NCBI RefSeq assembly: GCF_944324745.1
Contig: NZ_CALUXO010000042.1
Span: 1-37,567, forward strand
DNA: 37,567 nucleotides
From: an uncultured Thomasclavelia sp.
GTDB taxonomy: Bacteria > Bacillota_I > Bacilli_A > Erysipelotrichales > Coprobacillaceae
Direction: 5' to 3'
Under the pieces are notes generated by a model. That model had not been told where the DNA came from. It did not search any database and worked only from the letters and a program-made list of their open reading frames with translations. This document shows positions 8,028 to 17,415 of this stretch, in pieces. The translations under genes and the position numbers were made by a program. Numbering within the stretch: the first letter of the stretch is position 1; every line of letters starts with the position of its first letter.

Positions 8028-9845
8028 CTACTTAGCTTTTAAACGATATTGTTGTTTACGTTCTTGTTCAGTAAGATAACGTTTTCTAAGTCTAATATGA
8101 TTTGGAGTAACTTCAACTAATTCATCATCATCAATATAGTCTAAGCATCCCTCAAGATTAAATGTTCTTGGTCGTTTTAACACTACGGTTGAATCTTTAG
8201 AAGAAGAACGCGTATTAGTTAATTGTTTACCCTTGGTTACATTTACAACTAAGTCATTTTCACGATTATGTTCTCCAACGATCATTCCTTCATAAACATC
8301 GACCCCAGGTTCTACGAACATAACGCCACGGTCTTCAACCCCACCTAACGCATAAGCAGTAGTTTGACCACGATCAATAGAAATTAAAACACCTAGCGCT
8401 CTTTTACCAACAGTTTCACCTTCCATTGGACGATATTCTAAAAATGAATGCGAAATAATTCCGTATCCTTTAGTCATCGTTAAGAAATTAGTCATAAATC
8501 CAATCAAACCACGTGATGGAATTGTATAAGTAACACTAGTTTGACCATCATTACTAACCATGTTTTCCAAAGTTCCATGACGATATCCTAATGATTCGAT
8601 GACATTACCAATACAATCATCTGGTGCTTCGATATTTACTTCTTCATATGGTTCACATTTAACACCATCGATTTCTTTAATAATAACTTTTGGTTTAGAA
8701 ACTTGTAATTCATAACCTTCACGGCGCATATTTTCAATTAAAATTGATAAATGCAATTCACCACGACCAGAAACGATCCATTCTTCACTATTTTTAATCC
8801 GTTCAATTTTTAAAGACACATCTCGATTAGTTTCTCTAAATAATCGTTCTTCTATTTGTCTGGCAGTAACAAATTTTCCATCTTGTCCTGCAAATGGTGA
8901 AGTGTTAGTACCAAAAACCATTTGAATAGTTGGTTCATCGATTTTTAATAATGGTAATGGTTCTTCTTTACCAGTAGTACAAACAGTTTCTCCAACTCCA
9001 ATATCACTAAGTTCAGCAATTGCAACAATATCACCGGCACTGGCTTCTTTAATTTCGATTCGATGCAAACCAATAAATCCATATAATTTTTGGATTCTAA
9101 ATTGACTATGACTTCCATCTTGACGAACACAAGTAACACTTTCATTAACTTTCATTTTACCACGTTGAATTCGACCAATTCCAATACGACCAACATAATC
9201 ATTATAATCCAACAATGCTGGTTGGAATTGTAATGGCCCTTCTTCATCAACTAATGGTTCTGGAATTTCATTGATGATCATTTCAAATAAACAATCCATA
9301 TTTGGTACTTGAGTTGATATATCAGGATCCAAGCTTGATGTTCCTTGTAAAGCTGATGTATAAACAACTGGGAAATCTAACTGATCATCATCAGCCCCTA
9401 ATTCCATGAACAACTCTAAAACTTCATCCATTACTTCTTGAATTCTAACAACTGGACGATCCACCTTATTAATAACAACAATTGGTTTTACATGAGCTGC
9501 TAAAGCTTTCTTCAAAACAAATCGTGTTTGTGGCATAGTTCCTTCATAGGCATCCACAACTAATAATACCCCATCAACCATGTTCATGATTCTTTCAACT
9601 TCACCACCGAAATCAGCATGACCTGGAGTATCCATAATATTAATTCGATAATCTTTATAATTAATAGCTGTATTTTTAGCTAGAATCGTGATTCCTCTTT
9701 CTCGCTCAATAGCATTACTATCCATAGCTCTTTCAGCGATATGTTCATTATCACGTAATGTTCCTGACAATTTTAAAAGCTGGTCAACCAAAGTTGTTTT
9801 ACCATGGTCGACATGGGCTATAATTGCGATATTTCTTATTTTCAT
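8028..9845 (-). CDS. typA: Ribosome-associated translational GTPase TypA/BipA
   Basis: A 605-residue GTPase, the normal family length. The start is the ATG at 9845 with AGAGAGG upstream, not the TTG nine codons earlier. The G motifs are G1 AHVDHGKT (10-17), G2 within RERGITI (48-54), G3 DTPGHAD (72-78), G4 NKVD (126-129) and G5 SAL. The EF-G-like domains III and V and the BipA-specific C-terminal domain follow (GYRHGTLENM, SRGLIGFMTNF, ending in lysine/arginine-rich residues). BipA assists 50S assembly and stress or cold adaptation by binding the ribosome where EF-G binds. It stands alone under a strong promoter. Confidence 0.97.
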   Translation of the reverse strand: MKIRNIAIIAHVDHGKTTLVDQLLKLSGTLRDNEHIAERAMDSNAIERERGITILAKNTAINYKDYRINIMDTPGHADFGGEVERIMNMVDGVLLVVDAYEGTMPQTRFVLKKALAAHVKPIVVINKVDRPVVRIQEVMDEVLELFMELGADDDQLDFPVVYTSALQGTSSLDPDISTQVPNMDCLFEMIINEIPEPLVDEEGPLQFQPALLDYNDYVGRIGIGRIQRGKMKVNESVTCVRQDGSHSQFRIQKLYGFIGLHRIEIKEASAGDIVAIAELSDIGVGETVCTTGKEEPLPLLKIDEPTIQMVFGTNTSPFAGQDGKFVTARQIEERLFRETNRDVSLKIERIKNSEEWIVSGRGELHLSILIENMRREGYELQVSKPKVIIKEIDGVKCEPYEEVNIEAPDDCIGNVIESLGYRHGTLENMVSNDGQTSVTYTIPSRGLIGFMTNFLTMTKGYGIISHSFLEYRPMEGETVGKRALGVLISIDRGQTTAYALGGVEDRGVMFVEPGVDVYEGMIVGEHNRENDLVVNVTKGKQLTNTRSSSKDSTVVLKRPRTFNLEGCLDYIDDDELVEVTPNHIRLRKRYLTEQERKQQYRLKAK

Positions 9846-9874
9846 TTCTTCACAACCTCTCTTACAACTCAATC

Positions 9875-9902
9875 ATTATATCACAGAATTACATTTTGTC
9901 AT
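9875..9902 (-). promoter_or_regulatory. typA promoter
   Basis: -35 ATGACA (9897-9902), 16-nt spacer and extended -10 TGA-TATAAT (hexamer 9875-9880), minus strand. The -35 overlaps a TGACA-N3-TGTAA palindrome. Confidence 0.7.
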
Positions 9903-9946
9903 TATTTTTTTAATTATGCCATTTTTATTTGATTTTATGAACAAAA

Positions 9947-10564
9947 TCATTCTACAATTACTCCTAATAACCTGGCTAAAGACGCTGCCTGGTAAATATC
10001 AACATGTGCTCCTTTTAAACTTGGCAAATCTACCTGCAATCCTTCAATATCCACAGTTTTTAAATCAATCCCCTGTAAACTAGTTTTAAACACTTCACCA
10101 TATCTAAAACTAACATTTTTAAAAATTAAATCTTTAACATCAACCTCTAAAAAGCTCCCTTCATCTAAACAACTATCAATGAATTCGCTACTTCTAATAT
10201 TACCAAAACTAATATTTAAATAACGAGCTTGAACATCTTGAAACAACAAATCATGTAATGAACAATCAATAAAACTAATCCCTGTCATCCGACAATTAAT
10301 AAAATGACAACAGTGAATACTCACCCGATCGAATTCCAGATTCGATAGATCACAGTTTTCAAACAAACAATTTACTAGATGCGTATTGATCAGTTTAATG
10401 CGACTAAAATCAATTTTATTAAATTTACAAGTTTCAATCGTAGTATCTTTAATCGTTATTTCGTAAGCAGGATTTTGATCAAATGATAATTGGTAAAAAT
10501 TATCATTAACATTTTCAAATTGCCCTTTGTTTAAATTAGATATGTTTAATTCTTTTCTTTTCAA
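9947..10564 (-). CDS. Pentapeptide-repeat protein
   Basis: About 205 residues made largely of five-residue units of the A/S-(D/N)-(L/F)-x-x type, such as CKFNKIDFSRIKL, CLFENCDLSNLEF and SHCCHF-like turns. These form a right-handed quadrilateral beta-helix. A hydrophobic helix near the C-terminus (YQAASLARLLG) resembles the dimerising cap seen in Qnr-type proteins. Qnr/MfpA proteins mimic DNA and protect gyrase, but most pentapeptide proteins have no known role, and quinolone protection is not claimed. The likely start is TTG at 10564, 6 nt after GAGGTG; the GTG upstream would lie in the ribosome site. Confidence 0.85.
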   Translation of the reverse strand: MKRKELNISNLNKGQFENVNDNFYQLSFDQNPAYEITIKDTTIETCKFNKIDFSRIKLINTHLVNCLFENCDLSNLEFDRVSIHCCHFINCRMTGISFIDCSLHDLLFQDVQARYLNISFGNIRSSEFIDSCLDEGSFLEVDVKDLIFKNVSFRYGEVFKTSLQGIDLKTVDIEGLQVDLPSLKGAHVDIYQAASLARLLGVIVE

Positions 10565-10582
10565 TAGCAACACCTCAAAATC

Positions 10583-10610
10583 ATTATAAGTTAATATTGG
10601 TTATTGTAAA
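10583..10610 (-). promoter_or_regulatory. Promoter of the pentapeptide-repeat gene
   Basis: -35 TTTACA (10605-10610), 16-nt spacer and -10 TATAAT (10583-10588). The implied leader is only about 12-15 nt. Confidence 0.6.
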
Positions 10611-10681
10611 GTTTTGTAATCTTTTTATTTTATTATTTTTTATAACTGTAGTATTCTATTAATAAGGATGTGAGAGGATAT

Positions 10682-12163
10682 ATGAAATTTAGTGAACTTA
10701 CAACTTCATCAAACTGTCACCATTTATACCAGCGTTATCTTAAAATTGTTTCTAATCCTAAAAAAACTGATGAAATTGATTCAAAACAAATCTGTAAAGA
10801 AATCGTTGCATATTATAACGAAGATTATCATCATGTTTTAGCTGTGTTATCACTTGATGAAATCAATTTTTTAAAACGAATCAATAACAAAGCTAATTAT
10901 CAGGATTTAGATATTATTAATTCTTTGATCAATAAATGCCTATTGATCAAAGATAAGCAAGATCATAATTATTTAATTATCCCAGATGATTTAAAAGATA
11001 TTGTTACTTTGGCTTTAAACCATGTAGATGTTAATAAAACAAAGCAGTTAGATCAAATCAATCAATTATTAATTGGTTTACTAGCATTACATGGAGCCAT
11101 AAAACAATCAACCTGGATTGGATTATATCATCGTTATGATGATTCTTTATCTACTTTAGATTTGTTAAATCATATTCATGATAATCGTTATCTACGCTGG
11201 CATTATTTTATTTATGACAAACAAGAAGAGTTAATTTATGGCTATGAGCCCTATGCTGTTTATTTAGATAAAATTGTTGCTAATCGGATAAATATCGAGC
11301 CTATGGAATTTACTTATTCAAGGGAAGAAATCGATTTAATTGCTCGTTATGGCATGAATATCAAACATCCTTGTATCAATTGTCTGTTTCAAGAGCTTAA
11401 AAAAATTGATAGTTATTTAATTCAAGAAATGCTTAAAGATTTTATCATTCAAGCCTGCCAAACTAACAGTCATACTAAAGAAGTGATTAATTTAATCTAT
11501 CAGCTGCAATTTGATACGGATATTGATTTAACATACTTGATTGAACCGATTAAAGAGGCGATGTATTATATTCATAGTGCCAGCTTTTATGGACTATCAT
11601 TAAATGATTATTATAGCTTATTACACCAAAATTCTAGCTTTACTAAACAGGAAAGTATGTTATTTTATCGACTTTATTTAAGTTTATTGGAATATACTAA
11701 TCAAAAATTTCAGATCAGTCCAATTTCAATTTATAATTTAGAGGAGATTGATCAAGTTGATTTAAATCATATTAGAATTTTATTATTTGAAAATCCTGAA
11801 ATTATTGATCAATACATCCAGGATAACCCCATTCATCTAAATCAAAGTCAATTAGATATCATTAAAGAGTTTAAAAAAGGATTTATTGATGAGTTTTTGA
11901 TTATCGAAAACACTGATGATTATACTATTATTTCTAATAAAAGTGATGTTTATGCTGTCTATGGAATCGTTAATCATTTAAAAGAAATCTATCCCAATCA
12001 GTCATTACCACAGGTTGTCAATCTCGCATTATTGCCATTTAAAAACAAAATAGTTTTCGACGGTATTTTAGCCTCTCAAGATAATTTACCGATAACTTCA
12101 CAAATTACTAAATTTGATTTTGACGACATCATCTTTCAGCTAAAACCACAAATTATAAATTAA
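10682..12163 (+). CDS. Conserved hypothetical protein, 493 residues
   Basis: The only sizeable plus-strand gene. It is a cytosolic, mostly helical protein with no signal peptide or membrane segment. I prefer the ATG at 10682 (AGAGG just upstream) to the GTG four codons earlier. No catalytic motif stands out. A CINCLFQ pair of cysteines lies near the middle. The last 90 or so residues (YTIISNKSDVYAVYGI, then LPQVVNLALLPFKNKIVFDG) resemble C-terminal segments of large Firmicute hypotheticals annotated near SEC-C or pRiA4b ORF-3 proteins; this is a weak resemblance. It is divergent from the pentapeptide gene and ends in a terminator shared with bceB. Function unknown. Confidence 0.7.
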   Translation: MKFSELTTSSNCHHLYQRYLKIVSNPKKTDEIDSKQICKEIVAYYNEDYHHVLAVLSLDEINFLKRINNKANYQDLDIINSLINKCLLIKDKQDHNYLIIPDDLKDIVTLALNHVDVNKTKQLDQINQLLIGLLALHGAIKQSTWIGLYHRYDDSLSTLDLLNHIHDNRYLRWHYFIYDKQEELIYGYEPYAVYLDKIVANRINIEPMEFTYSREEIDLIARYGMNIKHPCINCLFQELKKIDSYLIQEMLKDFIIQACQTNSHTKEVINLIYQLQFDTDIDLTYLIEPIKEAMYYIHSASFYGLSLNDYYSLLHQNSSFTKQESMLFYRLYLSLLEYTNQKFQISPISIYNLEEIDQVDLNHIRILLFENPEIIDQYIQDNPIHLNQSQLDIIKEFKKGFIDEFLIIENTDDYTIISNKSDVYAVYGIVNHLKEIYPNQSLPQVVNLALLPFKNKIVFDGILASQDNLPITSQITKFDFDDIIFQLKPQIIN

Positions 12164-12181
12164 GAGCCTCAAACGAGGCTC
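12164..12181. terminator. Shared convergent terminator
   Basis: A perfect 7-bp GAGCCTC/GAGGCTC stem with an AAAC loop lies between the convergent 10682 gene and bceB. The T-richer tail (TTAATTTAT) is on the minus side, so it serves bceB best. Confidence 0.65.
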
Positions 12182-14161
12182 CTATCTTTCAGATATAATT
12201 CGATTGCTGGCAAAATATGTTGCCAGATAATAACCACCATAGGCAATAATAATAAATAAACTAGTAATAATAATATTATCGGCTAAATCAATATTAACGA
12301 TTAAATTAATATAATTATTAATTTCATTCAAAGCGACAAAACTATGAACTAAAGCTACTGCTAAGGGGAAAATAAATGATATTCCAATTTGGACTAACAA
12401 ACTGCGATTTACCATTGGACGACTAGCGCCTAATTGATTAATAATTCGATAACGTTCTTTATTATCTGATGCTTCGGATAATTGTTCAATTGCAAGTAAT
12501 GTTCCACTGGCAATGGCAAAAACAATTCCTAGATACAGACCAATAAATGTAAAGATAGCTGCAGCTCCAATCCCTTCAGCGCTTAAATTAATTTTAGTAT
12601 AACAATAAATACTAGCATTTTGATTACTATAGCTAGTAACTAAATCATTAAACTTAGTTTCACAAGCTTCTTTATCTTCAAAATAATTACCAGCAAAGTT
12701 AACATACTCATCACTTTGTCCATAAGTAACTGCAATATTGTCACTTACGACAATAAAACCACTGTTACCATTACTATTGCTGATTGATAATTCAACTACA
12801 TGATTTTCCTTACTAGTTAAAGTGGTATCACCTACTTCAATAGTACTATCATTACCTAAAAACTCATTAAAATACTCTAAAGCCATGGGCTGGGTAGCTA
12901 CTAGAAGATACTGATTATCTGCCAAATTAACCGCTGCATCTTCATTATTTGATAAAGAAACTAGATTATTATAATCACTTTGTTTGATTACTTCCATATA
13001 TTGTTGTCTTAGCACTGTTAAGTTATCATACATTTCATTATTTTTATCAATAAAATCACCAATCATTAAATTATCAATCGTATATTGATGATAAACATAA
13101 TCTGATTTGATAATTTCCTGGTAAGCAGGATCTTGTCTTAATTTTTGAATATCCGCTTCATAACTAACACCACTTATATCATAGGGAGTATTATTGGCAA
13201 AAGAAATATTCATCGCATTAGCAAGTGATAATGACGCTGATAAAATTCCAATTGTTAGTAAGAGCATCAATGAAATAATCGTCGTCGAAACAACATGGGT
13301 ATTAATTTTATTATTTACCTGCTTTAAAATAAAGATATTTAAACCACGATAATAGATTCTTTTCAACCAGGAAATCGTTTTCAACAAAAATCCTGAAACT
13401 GATAAAAAGAACAAAAAGGTTCCTAGTGCTCCTAAAACTAACATCAATAAAAAGTTATTACCACCTTCTAATAAAGCACCATCAAATAATAGTTTATAAG
13501 CATAACCAATTAAGCCGATCGCTATAATAAAAATTAGTGAAATTAACCAGCCATTTTTAATCTTAACTTTCTCGTTTTTGCTTTTAGCATATAATAGATC
13601 AATTAGTTTAAAACGATTTAAACTGATTACATTAAAAATCATTACAATCAAGAAAATAATTCCAAAATTAATAATTGTCTTTAATAAAGCACTACCAGAA
13701 AAAACAAAAGTAAACGATGTCATATCTACTTGAAATAACTTAGCAGTAAAAATCGATAATAGCTGTGACAGACCAATTCCCAAAAAAGTTCCAATTAATA
13801 GCGATACGATACCAACTAATAATGTTTCAACTACTAGAATCATCGATACTTTTAAATTTGACATTCCAAGTGTTAAATAAACGCCAATTTCTTTTTTACG
13901 CCGTTTAATAATAAAATTATTAGCATAAACAATTAAAAATCCTAATACAACTGAAACAAAGATTGATACGGTACTAATAACACCTACTAAAGCAACTACC
14001 GTTTCTTTAGTTGATTGATTTAATTTCAGCATAGCTGTCTGGCTGCCAATAGAATTAAATAAATAAAAAATAGCTACAGCAATGACCAAAGTAATAAAAT
14101 AAATTGAATAATCTTTAAAACTCTTTTTAATATTACGAAAAGCTAATTTAAATGAGTTCAT
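12182..14161 (-). CDS. bceB: BceB-like ABC transporter permease (FtsX family)
   Basis: A 659-residue permease with about ten membrane helices: one at the N-terminus (18-36), pairs around 60-250, and a final cluster after residue 530. A large extracytoplasmic domain of roughly 210 residues lies between helices 7 and 8 (about 320-530). This is the BceB/VraG/YtsD layout. The FtsX signature IKRRKKEIGVYLTLGMSN is near 85-102, and the matching IINQLGASRP is near the C-terminus. Such transporters remove cell-wall-targeting peptides (bacitracin and similar) from their lipid targets and also act as flux sensor for BceS. It overlaps bceA by 14 nt. Confidence 0.9.
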   Translation of the reverse strand: MNSFKLAFRNIKKSFKDYSIYFITLVIAVAIFYLFNSIGSQTAMLKLNQSTKETVVALVGVISTVSIFVSVVLGFLIVYANNFIIKRRKKEIGVYLTLGMSNLKVSMILVVETLLVGIVSLLIGTFLGIGLSQLLSIFTAKLFQVDMTSFTFVFSGSALLKTIINFGIIFLIVMIFNVISLNRFKLIDLLYAKSKNEKVKIKNGWLISLIFIIAIGLIGYAYKLLFDGALLEGGNNFLLMLVLGALGTFLFFLSVSGFLLKTISWLKRIYYRGLNIFILKQVNNKINTHVVSTTIISLMLLLTIGILSASLSLANAMNISFANNTPYDISGVSYEADIQKLRQDPAYQEIIKSDYVYHQYTIDNLMIGDFIDKNNEMYDNLTVLRQQYMEVIKQSDYNNLVSLSNNEDAAVNLADNQYLLVATQPMALEYFNEFLGNDSTIEVGDTTLTSKENHVVELSISNSNGNSGFIVVSDNIAVTYGQSDEYVNFAGNYFEDKEACETKFNDLVTSYSNQNASIYCYTKINLSAEGIGAAAIFTFIGLYLGIVFAIASGTLLAIEQLSEASDNKERYRIINQLGASRPMVNRSLLVQIGISFIFPLAVALVHSFVALNEINNYINLIVNIDLADNIIITSLFIIIAYGGYYLATYFASNRIISER

Positions 14162-14915
14162 TTAACTCACCACCTAAAACCGTCTGGACATCCATGATCA
14201 TATCAAAAAACTCTTTCCGGCTATGATCACCTTTAATAATTTCAGTAAAAATCTTACCGTCTTTAATAAAGATTACTCGATCACCATAGCTGGCCGTAAA
14301 ACAATCGTGGGTTACCATTAAAATGGTTGCCTGCAGCTTTTGATTTAATGTTTCCAGGCTTTCCAACAATAAGCGAGCTGATTTACTATCAAGGGCTCCA
14401 GTTGGTTCATCAGCCAAAATTAAATCAGGATTAGTTACGATTGCCCGAGCACAGGCAACTCGTTGTTTTTGACCACCAGATAATTCATAGGGATATTTAC
14501 CCAAGATTTCTTTGATTCCTAGACCATTTGCAATCTTGTTGACTTTATCATCAACCAACTTATAATTAGTTTTTTTAATCGTCAGCGCTAAAGCAATATT
14601 TTCAAAAGCAGTCAAAGTATCTAATAAATTAAAATCTTGAAAGATAAAACCTAAGCTATCCCGCCGAAATTTGGTTAATTGATGGCCTTTTAATTTAGTA
14701 ATATCTTTACCACGCAAATAAATATGACCACTAGTTACCCGATCAATGGTTGAAATACAGTTAAGCAAAGTACTTTTACCACTACCACTGGCTCCCATAA
14801 TAACAACAAACTCGCCAGCATTAACATCAAAACTGATGTTATCAACCGCCTTAGTTAAATTATTTTTGTTCCCATAATATTTTTCAATCTTATCAATTTG
14901 TAATATTTTTTCCAT
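14148..14915 (-). CDS. bceA: BceA-like ABC transporter ATP-binding protein
   Basis: A 255-residue ATPase with Walker [10 protein letters not shown] (41-49), Q-loop in FIFQDFNLL, signature LSGGQ (145-149), Walker B DLILADEP (164-171) and H-loop in VTHD. The order and the phrase [16 protein letters not shown] place it in the MacB/BceA group that partners FtsX-type permeases. It overlaps bceB. Its own promoter and a BceR operator lie directly upstream, as in Bacillus subtilis bceAB. Confidence 0.93.
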   Translation of the reverse strand: MEKILQIDKIEKYYGNKNNLTKAVDNISFDVNAGEFVVIMGASGSGKSTLLNCISTIDRVTSGHIYLRGKDITKLKGHQLTKFRRDSLGFIFQDFNLLDTLTAFENIALALTIKKTNYKLVDDKVNKIANGLGIKEILGKYPYELSGGQKQRVACARAIVTNPDLILADEPTGALDSKSARLLLESLETLNQKLQATILMVTHDCFTASYGDRVIFIKDGKIFTEIIKGDHSRKEFFDMIMDVQTVLGGELNELI

Positions 14916-14935
14916 CTATCCTCACCTCAAGCATA

Positions 14936-14997
14936 ATTATAATGATACCCTATTTTTTAACCATCGAATTAAATAACTTAACCTTACATTTTTGTCA
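14936..14997 (-). promoter_or_regulatory. bceAB promoter with BceR operator
   Basis: The minus strand holds TGACA-AAAA-TGTAA at 14984-14997. This is an exact match to the TNACA-N4-TGTAA inverted repeat known for BceR-type regulators. A -10 TATAAT (14936-14941) lies 42 nt downstream and has no good -35, as expected for an activated promoter. The operator centre is about 60 nt upstream of the expected transcription start. Confidence 0.75.
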
Positions 14998-15004
14998 TTT
15001 TAAA

Positions 15005-15026
15005 AGAATCTGCTTTCACAGATTCT
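15005..15026 (-). terminator. Terminator after bceS
   Basis: An 8-bp AGAATCTG/CAGATTCT stem with a 6-nt loop, followed by TTTTAAAAT, overlaps the bceS stop. It separates the sensor operon from bceAB. Confidence 0.7.
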
Positions 15027-16029
15027 AACGCAATGAGATATAAGAACTATCAGGAAAAACAATAGTAACACAAGTGCCTTGATTAGATACTATCTTAATT
15101 TCATGATTAAGTTTTTGACATAATTTTTTACACAAATATAAACCAATACCAGTACTTTTTTGATGACTACGACCATTAGTACCCGTAAATCCTTTATCAA
15201 ATACTCGATCAATTTCTTCTTTTAAAATCCCAATACCATTATCTTGAATCGATAATTCAACTCGGTTATCAAATACATCAGCTGATATTTTTAAAACTGG
15301 ATCTTTATCCATATATTTAATCGCATTATTGATAATTTGATTTAAAATAAACTCCAGCCATTTTAAATCACTATTTACCGATAAATTTAAATTTTCTAAT
15401 TCTATTTTAACTTTTCTAGCAATCAGATCTTTTTTATTTCGTTTAATTACTGTATTAACTACAGTAGCCAGATTTACTTTTTTTATCAGATAGTCTTTTT
15501 CTACATTAGCACTACGACTATAAAATAACACCTGCTCTAGATAATTATCAATTTTCATTAATTCTTCTTGCAAGCTTTGATTAATAGCATTCGGGTTATT
15601 TTCTGCCATCATTAAACTCGTAGCCAAGGGAGTTTTTACCTCGTGACACCACATTTCAATATATTCTTTAAAATCAATTTGTTCTTGCCGAATATCATTA
15701 ATGTGTTCTTTCATCGCTTTATCAATCTCATAAATACTGGCAACCATAATTTTACCATCTAAAAAAGCCGGTTGTTTAATTAATTCAGTAATCAAATATT
15801 TTTGATCTAAATGATCTAATATATTTGTAAACTCATTATAATAATTGCATTTGCGCCAAAAATCATAACTAAAAATCAAAATGACTCCAAACAGAACTAA
15901 AAGTGGTAAATAAATTAATAAAAATAAATTAACATCAAAGACCCATAAGAGTGTAACTAATAGTGTAATGACTATGGCCACAATAGAAAGGGCAAAAATC
16001 TGATCTTTTAGATAATCTTTCAAACTCAT
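15025..16029 (-). CDS. bceS: BceS-like intramembrane-sensing histidine kinase
   Basis: A 334-residue kinase. Two close membrane helices (about 11-29 and 35-55) with almost no extracellular loop are the hallmark of intramembrane-sensing kinases that read the state of a BceAB transporter rather than bind the drug. The phospho-accepting His129 lies in WCHEVKTPLA. The ATPase domain shows an N box (NQIINNAIKY), a G1 box (DNGIGI) and a G2 box (STGIGLYLC). The start overlaps the bceR stop by 4 nt. A terminator follows immediately. Confidence 0.92.
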   Translation of the reverse strand: MSLKDYLKDQIFALSIVAIVITLLVTLLWVFDVNLFLLIYLPLLVLFGVILIFSYDFWRKCNYYNEFTNILDHLDQKYLITELIKQPAFLDGKIMVASIYEIDKAMKEHINDIRQEQIDFKEYIEMWCHEVKTPLATSLMMAENNPNAINQSLQEELMKIDNYLEQVLFYSRSANVEKDYLIKKVNLATVVNTVIKRNKKDLIARKVKIELENLNLSVNSDLKWLEFILNQIINNAIKYMDKDPVLKISADVFDNRVELSIQDNGIGILKEEIDRVFDKGFTGTNGRSHQKSTGIGLYLCKKLCQKLNHEIKIVSNQGTCVTIVFPDSSYISLR

Positions 16030-16691
16030 AAAATTATATATCCCTGTTTTCGCTTAGTTAAAATAACATTAGATAAACCAATATCTTCTAATTTTTTGCG
16101 CAGCCGATTGATATTAACTGTTAATGTATTATCGTCAACAAACATATCACTATCCCATAAATACGACATCAATGTATCACGAGAAATTATCGTACCTCGA
16201 TGACTTAATAAATAATAGAAGATCTTTAATTCATTTTTTGACAAATCCACAATCTGCTTTTCTTTAATCAAACAGCTTTTAGAAACATCCAATTGAATAT
16301 CTTGATAATTAATAACTAATTCATTTTGAGGATGCATCCGTTTTAATACGGCTTCAATTCGTGCTAGTAAAATTAAAGGATTATATGGCTTAGTAATAAA
16401 ATCATCGGCCCCATAATTAATACACATTAATTCATCCATTTCATCATTACGACTAGTTACAATAATAATTGGTTTATTAGCTTGTTTACGATATTCTTTA
16501 CATAAAAATTGCCCATTGACATTAGGAAGATTAATATCCAATAAAATCAAATCACCATCAAAATGCAGCATCTGATCTAAAGTATCCCTAAAATCGGCAA
16601 CTTCTTTAGTCGTATACCCATTATTATTTAAAAAAGTAGCCAGTTCCTGTCGTAATTTTACCTCATCTTCGACAATTAATATTTCAGCCAT
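16026..16691 (-). CDS. bceR: BceR-like OmpR-family response regulator
   Basis: A 221-residue regulator. The receiver domain has acidic residues EDE (8-10), phospho-acceptor Asp52 in LILLDINLP, and the conserved Lys in FITKPYNP. The C-terminal winged helix contains DNTLTVNINRLRKKLE, the recognition helix of the BceR group. It is expected to bind the operator at 14984-14997 and switch on bceAB when BceS signals. It lies 2 nt after the SGNH hydrolase gene and shares its promoter. Confidence 0.93.
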   Translation of the reverse strand: MAEILIVEDEVKLRQELATFLNNNGYTTKEVADFRDTLDQMLHFDGDLILLDINLPNVNGQFLCKEYRKQANKPIIIVTSRNDEMDELMCINYGADDFITKPYNPLILLARIEAVLKRMHPQNELVINYQDIQLDVSKSCLIKEKQIVDLSKNELKIFYYLLSHRGTIISRDTLMSYLWDSDMFVDDNTLTVNINRLRKKLEDIGLSNVILTKRKQGYIIL

Positions 16692-16693
16692 AA

Positions 16694-17356
16694 TCAGTCC
16701 TCTGTTAAAAGCACCTTTTTAATTTCATTAGTTAAAACCTGATAACCAACATCATTGATATGGAGACCATCTTCATAATAGTTTTCAATCGGTTCTCCTT
16801 TTTTATTACATAATGCCTGATAGGGATTAATAAAGGTTACATAATCATAGGGAATAACATTTTTGTATTCTTTAAAGATCATCTTTAAAACATCATTACT
16901 TCTAATTCCCTTTTTAGTTGCTTTATAACCATCATATTTTTCTAGACAAGGAATTGGAGCTACTAGATAAATCTTAGTTTGTAAACAATTGTAATGAATG
17001 ATTTCCACCATTTCTTTTACATTTAAAGCAATATCTCGTGGGCTTTCCATCACAGTATCCCCTAGATCATTGGTACCAATAAGAATCACTACTCGATCAG
17101 GTTGATATTTGACAACTCCTTCATCAATAAAATTCAACAATATTCGTGATGTAATACCACAAATTCCCGTATTATATTTATTTTTTATTTCTGGATAATA
17201 CTGCTCTAAATTGCATTTTTCCGTAATGGAATCGCCAAAAAAGACGGTACCACCAGGTTTAAATGACTGATTTTGTTTAACGATTTCTAACATTCTTGTT
17301 AAAACAAATTCCCGTAATTGGTAATGATTCGTTAAATAACGCATTCCTTCTTTCAT
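16694..17356 (-). CDS. SGNH/GDSL-family hydrolase
   Basis: A 220-residue cytosolic hydrolase. Block I is FFGDSIT (Ser43 nucleophile), the glycine block is YNTGICGIT, block III is IGTNDLG (Asn96) and block V is DGLHIND (Asp196, His199), so all catalytic residues are present. There is no signal peptide. Close relatives deacetylate or deacylate small sugars and esters; the substrate is unknown. It is the first gene of the bceRS operon (2-nt gap to bceR). GAGGTGA supports the start. Confidence 0.88.
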   Translation of the reverse strand: MKEGMRYLTNHYQLREFVLTRMLEIVKQNQSFKPGGTVFFGDSITEKCNLEQYYPEIKNKYNTGICGITSRILLNFIDEGVVKYQPDRVVILIGTNDLGDTVMESPRDIALNVKEMVEIIHYNCLQTKIYLVAPIPCLEKYDGYKATKKGIRSNDVLKMIFKEYKNVIPYDYVTFINPYQALCNKKGEPIENYYEDGLHINDVGYQVLTNEIKKVLLTED

Positions 17357-17376
17357 TCAACTCACCTCTACCGACT

Positions 17377-17405
17377 ATTTTAACATATTGATTTTATGCT
17401 ATAAA
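17377..17405 (-). promoter_or_regulatory. Promoter of the SGNH hydrolase-bceRS operon
   Basis: -35 TTTATA (17400-17405), 17-nt spacer and extended -10 TGT-TAAAAT (hexamer 17377-17382), 21 nt upstream of the start codon. Confidence 0.55.
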
Positions 17406-17415
17406 GATAAATAAT

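Noticed and set aside
9947-10564. Calling the pentapeptide protein a Qnr
   Set aside because: Repeats and a C-terminal helix fit the fold, but the repeat regularity and loops that define Qnr are not evident.
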